From: Cronobacter turicensis z3032
Lineage (GTDB): Bacteria > Pseudomonadota > Gammaproteobacteria > Enterobacterales > Enterobacteriaceae
Direction of reading: 5' to 3'
Length of the DNA stretch: 64,000 bases
Assembly: GCA_000027065.2 (NCBI GenBank)
Contig: FN543093.2
Location: 3,476,074-3,540,073, forward strand
Part shown: positions 60,239 to 64,000 of the stretch, in pieces
Position numbering within the stretch: position 1 is the stretch's first letter
Layout: every line of letters starts with the position of its first letter
Position numbers and translations under genes: made by a program
The notes under the pieces: model-generated
What the model was told of the DNA's origin: nothing
What the model saw: only the letters and a program-made list of their open reading frames with translations
The model's database searches: none

Positions 60239-60921
60239 CGGACTACCTCAAAATAAACCTGGATAGTAACGATTGTTTCATACTCCTCATTGACGGTAAA
60301 CCACTCTGTTAGCGGGTGCGCACAGGAATAACATTTGAATAACTCACAAAAATATGCGGGGTTATAAACAGGGGAAGCGGCAGAAGCCCGCTTTTATTCA
60401 CTTTTTCTGTGGATATCTTTGTGAAGAAGTGTCTTATTTCCCAGGGAAAACCCAAAACAACTTATCATCAAGGATAATTCTTATAGAGAAAATTTTATTT
60501 CTATTCAAACGATTAAAATTAAAAAAGCGTGATATTCACCCTGCAATGTGACGATCATCACACTCACGATCCTTACTCTGACGAAAGATCGACCAGCGTC
60601 GTTTTTATCCACAGATTATGCCAATAACTTAGTCACAATTTGCTGAAAAAGACGGTTTTCCCCGTCCGTCAAGGCTGTAAATCGAAACAGTAGTAGGGGA
60701 TTTACACAGTTATCCCATTTTTCTGTGGATAAACTGGTGTAAGATCCTGTTTATTGTCGGTGACCATAATTGAACAACCTCATTTTCCGCCGCGCAGGAA
60801 ATCTTTTTTTAGAATAAAAAGCATTTTAAATCATAGGATTGTCTCGTTTGCTAACAAGCAGGTAAACTCTTTCCACAAGCACGCTTTTTGCTGTTCATTT
60901 TTTAAACAAAAGGTAATAGTT
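60239..60921. promoter_or_regulatory. DARS2-like DnaA-reactivating region (rppH-mutH gap)
   Basis: This 683-bp AT-rich gap has no credible gene. It carries perfect DnaA boxes TTATCCACA at 60605-60613 (plus) and TGTGGATAA at 60724-60732 (minus-strand box). A one-mismatch box lies at 60408-60416 (TGTGGATAT) and a weak box ATTTACACA at 60700-60708. In E. coli the DARS2 locus, which converts ADP-DnaA to ATP-DnaA, lies in this same mutH-rppH gap. IHF and Fis sites are expected but could not be placed with confidence. Confidence 0.8.
60547..60562. promoter_or_regulatory. Perfect CRP consensus site inside the DARS2-like region
   Basis: TGTGA-CGATCA-TCACA matches both CRP half-sites exactly with the 6-bp spacer. 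It lies 309 bp from the rppH start codon and 360 bp from the mutH start, among the DnaA boxes. Confidence 0.65.
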
Positions 60922-61608
60922 ATGGCATTCCTCGCTCCTCTTACTCAACCGCCCGTCGATGAAGCGCAGTTGCTGCATCAGGCGCAGCAGTTAGCGGGGC
61001 TGACGCTTGGCGAGCTGGCGGCGCTGGCGGGGCTCGAAACGCCTCCCGATTTGCGTCGCGATAAAGGCTGGATCGGCGTACTGCTGGAGCGCTGGCTCGG
61101 TGCGAGCGCAGGCAGTAAACCGGAACAAGACTTCGCCGCGCTTGGCGTGGAGCTAAAAACGATCCCGATAGACAGCCAGGGGCGCCCGCTTGAGACCACG
61201 TTTGTGTGCGTCGCCCCGCTGACCGGCAATACGGGCGTGACATGGGAAACCAGCCACGTGCGTCATAAGCTCCGGCGCGTGTTGTGGGTGCCGGTGGAGG
61301 GCGAGCGTGAAATTCCGCTGGCCGTGCGACGCGTTGGGGCGCCGCTGCTCTGGAGCCCGTCGCCGCAGGAAGACGATCAGCTGCGTCGCGACTGGGAAGA
61401 GTTGATGGACTTGATTGTGCTCGGGCAGGTGGAGCGCATTACCGCGCGTCACGGAGAGGTGTTGCAGCTGCGTCCAAAAGCCGCCAACAGCAAAGCGTTG
61501 ACGCCCGCGTTTGGCGCGCATGGCGAGCCGATACTGACGCTGCCGCGCGGCTTTTACCTGAAGAAAAACTTTACCGCCGCCCTGCTGGCGCGTCATTTTT
61601 TGTTATGA
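60922..61608 (+). CDS. mutH: DNA mismatch repair endonuclease MutH
   Basis: MutH nicks the unmethylated strand at hemimethylated GATC after MutS-MutL activation. The 228-residue protein has the catalytic triad Asp70, Glu77, Lys79 in [13 protein letters not shown], exactly at the E. coli positions. The ATG at 60922 ([11 protein letters not shown]) is chosen because it fits the family N-terminus and follows AAAGGT. The open frame continues 168 bases upstream as AT-rich non-homologous sequence. Confidence 0.97.
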   Translation: MAFLAPLTQPPVDEAQLLHQAQQLAGLTLGELAALAGLETPPDLRRDKGWIGVLLERWLGASAGSKPEQDFAALGVELKTIPIDSQGRPLETTFVCVAPLTGNTGVTWETSHVRHKLRRVLWVPVEGEREIPLAVRRVGAPLLWSPSPQEDDQLRRDWEELMDLIVLGQVERITARHGEVLQLRPKAANSKALTPAFGAHGEPILTLPRGFYLKKNFTAALLARHFLL

Positions 61609-61685
61609 ACGCCTTAAATTTTTGTCAACAGCCATGCGCAGACGCATATAATTAGCGTTTTGTTTCTTTGAGCAGGACTTTTTGA

Positions 61686-62399
61686 ATGTTGTTTGCATGG
61701 ATAACAGATCCCAACGCCTGGCTGGCGCTCGGTACGCTGACGCTGCTGGAGATTGTGCTTGGGATCGACAATATCATTTTTCTCTCTCTGGTCGTGGCGA
61801 AACTGCCGAAGTCTCAGCAGGCGCTGGCCCGTAAAATGGGCCTCGGCGCGGCGATGATTATGCGCCTCGCGCTGCTGGCGTCGATCGCCTGGGTCGTGAG
61901 GCTCACTAACCCGCTGTTTACCGTGTTCGATCAGGCTATCTCGATGCGGGATCTGATCCTGCTGCTGGGCGGCCTGTTCCTTATCTGGAAAGCCAGTAAA
62001 GAGATCCACGAAACGATCGAAGGCGAAGAAGAAGGCCTGAAAACTAATGTGCACTCTTTCTTTGGCGCCATCTTCCAGATCATGCTGCTGGATATTATCT
62101 TCAGCCTGGATTCAGTTATTACCGCAGTCGGTCTCTCCGATCATCTGTTTATTATGATGGCGGCGGTGGTTATCGCCGTGGGTGTGATGATGTTCGCGGC
62201 ACGCCCTATCGGCGAGTTTGTCGAGCGACATCCGTCCGTGAAGATGCTGGCGCTCTCTTTCCTGATCCTGGTGGGCTTCACCCTGATGCTGGAGAGCTTC
62301 GATATTCACGTGCCGAAAGGCTACATTTACTTCGCGATGTTTTTCTCCATCGCCGTGGAAAGCCTCAATCTGCTGCGCAACAAGAAAAAACCGCTGTAA
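61686..62399 (+). CDS. ygdQ: TerC-family membrane protein YgdQ
   Basis: This 237-residue integral membrane protein has about seven hydrophobic segments and the TerC motifs [15 protein letters not shown] and [17 protein letters not shown]. Their acidic residues inside the membrane suggest metal-ion transport. The family is linked to metal (Mn) handling. The role of YgdQ itself is not established. It follows mutH by 77 bp. Confidence 0.94.
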   Translation: MLFAWITDPNAWLALGTLTLLEIVLGIDNIIFLSLVVAKLPKSQQALARKMGLGAAMIMRLALLASIAWVVRLTNPLFTVFDQAISMRDLILLLGGLFLIWKASKEIHETIEGEEEGLKTNVHSFFGAIFQIMLLDIIFSLDSVITAVGLSDHLFIMMAAVVIAVGVMMFAARPIGEFVERHPSVKMLALSFLILVGFTLMLESFDIHVPKGYIYFAMFFSIAVESLNLLRNKKKPL

Positions 62400-62402
62400 T
62401 AC

Positions 62403-62430
62403 GGACGCTCCTTCGGGGGCGTTTTTATTT
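62403..62430 (+). terminator. Intrinsic terminator of ygdQ
   Basis: GACGCTCC and GGGGCGTT form a stem around TTCG (with one G-T pair), followed by a T-rich tract. Confidence 0.85.
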
Positions 62431-62527
62431 ATTCCCCAGTGCTTTTAAGAATTTGCTGCTTTTTCACGCCGCCTCGCTGCTTTTTACTAGACTCTACGTG
62501 GACCCCTTCCTGATGAGGCGAAAAACA

Positions 62528-62746
62528 ATGAAAAAATGGGCTGTAGCAATTTCTGCCGTCGGATTGGCCTTCGCGGTTTCAGGCTGTAGCAGTGATTACG
62601 TCATGGCGACCAAAGATGGCCGGATGATCCTGACTGAAGGCAAACCGCAGGTCGATGACGAAACCGGGCTGGTCAGCTATCGCGACCCACAGGGTAACGA
62701 GATGCAGATTAACCGCGACCAGGTTTCGCAAATCATTGAGCGTTAA
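62528..62746 (+). CDS. ygdR: DUF903 lipoprotein YgdR
   Basis: This 72-residue protein has a lipoprotein signal with lipobox VSGC (Cys20) followed by the DUF903 fold ([32 protein letters not shown]). The ATG at 62528 (MKKWAVAIS) is chosen over an in-frame ATG 75 bases upstream because it directly starts the signal peptide. It is a paralog of YgdI at 34479. Function unknown. Confidence 0.94.
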   Translation: MKKWAVAISAVGLAFAVSGCSSDYVMATKDGRMILTEGKPQVDDETGLVSYRDPQGNEMQINRDQVSQIIER

Positions 62747-62748
62747 AT

Positions 62749-62783
62749 AAAAGGTCAGCATCGCGCTGACCTTTTGGTTTTTC
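62749..62783 (+). terminator. Intrinsic terminator of ygdR
   Basis: AAAAGGTCAGC and GCTGACCTTTT form an 11-bp stem, followed by GGTTTTT. Confidence 0.88.
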
Positions 62784-62881
62784 TCCCTTCCCTCTTTTCC
62801 TTTTGTCTCCCCTCTGCCATGTTTATATTCCTTTGTCAGGAATGGCCTGACGCGGACTGAACAACAGAAGGTAGGCCGGCT

Positions 62882-63922
62882 ATGCATTATCACCGTATCC
62901 CTCATAGCTCACTTGAAGTCAGCACGCTGGGGCTGGGAACCATGACCTTTGGTGAACAAAACAGCGAGGCCGACGCCCATGAACAGCTCGATTACGCGGT
63001 AAGCCAGGGCATAAACCTCATTGATGTCGCCGAAATGTATCCCGTCCCGCCGCGCCCCGAAACGCAGGGCCTGACGGAAACCTATGTCGGCAACTGGCTG
63101 AAGAAACGCGCGAACCGCGAGAAGCTGGTGATCGCCTCCAAAGTCAGCGGCCCGAGCCGCAATAGCGACAGCGGAATCCGCCCTAACCAGACGCTGGATC
63201 GTAAAAATATCCGCGACGCGCTCGACGCCAGCCTGAAACGTTTACAGACTGATTATCTCGATCTCTATCAGGTGCACTGGCCGCAGCGCCCGACCAACTG
63301 CTTTGGCAAGCTGGGCTATACCTGGAGCGACAGCGCGCCGGTCGTCACGCTGCTGGAAACCCTGGAAGCGCTGGCGGAATTCCAGCGTGCCGGGAAAATC
63401 CGCTATATCGGCGTCTCGAATGAAACCGCCTTTGGCGTGATGCGCTACCTGCATCTGGCGGATAAACACGATCTGCCGCGCATCGTCACTATCCAGAACC
63501 CGTATAGCTTACTGAACCGTAGCTTTGAAGTAGGTCTGGCCGAAGTGAGCCAGTTTGAGGGCGTGGAGCTGCTCGCCTATTCCGCGCTGGCATTCGGCAC
63601 GCTGACCGGTAAATACCTGAACGGCGCGAAGCCCGCTGGCGCGCGCAATACGCTCTTCAGCCGTTTTACGCGCTACAGCAGCGAGCAGTCGCAAAAAGCG
63701 GTGGCGGCGTATGTCGATGTGGCGAAACGTCACGGGCTCGATCCGGCGCAGATGGCGCTGGCGTTCGTGCGCCAGCAGCAGTTTGTGGCGAGCACGCTGC
63801 TTGGCGCGACAACGATGGAACAGTTGAAAACCAACGTCGAAAGCCTGCATGTGACGCTTAACGAAGACGTGCTGGCGGAGCTGGAAGCGGTGCATCAGGT
63901 CTATACCTACCCGGCGCCGTAA
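62882..63922 (+). CDS. tas: Aldo/keto reductase Tas
   Basis: Tas is an NADP(H)-dependent aldo/keto reductase that in E. coli suppresses a tyrosine auxotrophy. The 346-residue TIM barrel shows LGLGTMTFG at the start, the catalytic Asp/Tyr in IDVAEMYPVPPRP, the His in YQVHWPQRP, IGVSNETAFGVM, and the cofactor-binding LLGATTMEQLKTNV end. Length equals that of E. coli Tas. The ATG follows GAAGGTAGG at a somewhat long distance. Confidence 0.96.
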   Translation: MHYHRIPHSSLEVSTLGLGTMTFGEQNSEADAHEQLDYAVSQGINLIDVAEMYPVPPRPETQGLTETYVGNWLKKRANREKLVIASKVSGPSRNSDSGIRPNQTLDRKNIRDALDASLKRLQTDYLDLYQVHWPQRPTNCFGKLGYTWSDSAPVVTLLETLEALAEFQRAGKIRYIGVSNETAFGVMRYLHLADKHDLPRIVTIQNPYSLLNRSFEVGLAEVSQFEGVELLAYSALAFGTLTGKYLNGAKPAGARNTLFSRFTRYSSEQSQKAVAAYVDVAKRHGLDPAQMALAFVRQQQFVASTLLGATTMEQLKTNVESLHVTLNEDVLAELEAVHQVYTYPAP

Positions 63923-63950
63923 GCGCTGCTTCATCATCAGCAGTCGATGT

Positions 63951-63980
63951 AAAAAGACCCGCCGGAGCGGGTCTTTTTTT
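63951..63980. terminator. Bidirectional intrinsic terminator after tas
   Basis: AAAAAGACCCGC and GCGGGTCTTTTT form a 12-bp stem around CGGA, with A and T runs on either side. It can serve tas and the convergent gene to its right. Confidence 0.92.
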
Positions 63981-64000
63981 ACTGCTTACGTCGCCACAGC
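63979..64000 (-). CDS. lplT: Probable 3' end of lplT (lysophospholipid transporter), cut by window edge
   Basis: Reading leftward from the edge, LWRRKQ then TAA fits the basic tail of a membrane transporter. In E. coli lplT lies here, convergent with tas. Six codons cannot establish the call, so it rests on synteny. Confidence 0.4.

Noticed and set aside
60710..60718. TTATCCCAT as a DnaA box next to the perfect box at 60724
   Set aside because: It matches only six of nine consensus bases and lacks the CACA end. It may be a decayed box but cannot be called.

Overview
The window is chromosomal DNA from a member of the Enterobacteriaceae. Gene order from cysH through tas follows the E. coli K-12 62-64 min region almost gene for gene, and most proteins resemble their E. 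coli counterparts over the full length. The high G+C codon usage, the lack of several E. coli blocks (mazEF, gudPXD, the fuc operon, the ygcN-ygcW block) and the extra NanE/PTS/RpiR cluster point to Cronobacter or a close relative. That genus call is from memory and not decisive. No prophage, insertion sequence, CRISPR array or plasmid gene was seen.

Layout: 1-4365 holds the sulfite-reduction operon cysJIH (minus strand, cysH cut by the window edge), with three REP elements between cysI and cysH. 4672-7018 holds queD, queE (queuosine/preQ0) and ygcG. 7004-11696 is the accessory segment: PTS EIICB, nanE, a divergent RpiR regulator, and a lone thioester/fatty acyl reductase-like SDR gene. 11748-23899 is eno-pyrG, mazG, relA, rlmD, barA, yqcA, truC and yqcC. 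23969-24330 is the sRNA gene csrB with a UvrY-type box upstream, followed by syd, queF, ppnN, sdaC-sdaB, xni, rlmM-ygdD and gcvA with the divergent sRNA gene gcvB. 34479-38565 is ygdI, csdA-csdE, tcdA and mltA. Two tandem initiator tRNA genes follow, then amiC and argA (with paired ARG boxes). 41915-57281 is one long minus-strand block, lgt-thyA-ppdA-ppdB-ygdB-ppdC-recC-ptrA-recB-recD. 57446-60238 is ptsP-rppH. The 683-bp rppH-mutH gap carries DnaA boxes and matches the position of the E. coli DnaA-reactivating locus DARS2. mutH, ygdQ, ygdR and tas close the window, with the probable last codons of lplT at the edge.

Functional links: BarA (sensor) and its pathway output CsrB lie about 1.7 kb apart. 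GcvA and its target sRNA GcvB are divergent neighbours. RelA and MazG both act on (p)ppGpp/NTP metabolism. RecBCD subunits are encoded in translationally coupled genes with the protease PtrA between recC and recB. The PTS-NanE pair would yield GlcNAc-6-P from an imported amino sugar, plausibly N-acetylmannosamine. Seven copies of a GTAG-headed REP palindrome occur, two of the three clusters lying where synteny with E. coli breaks.
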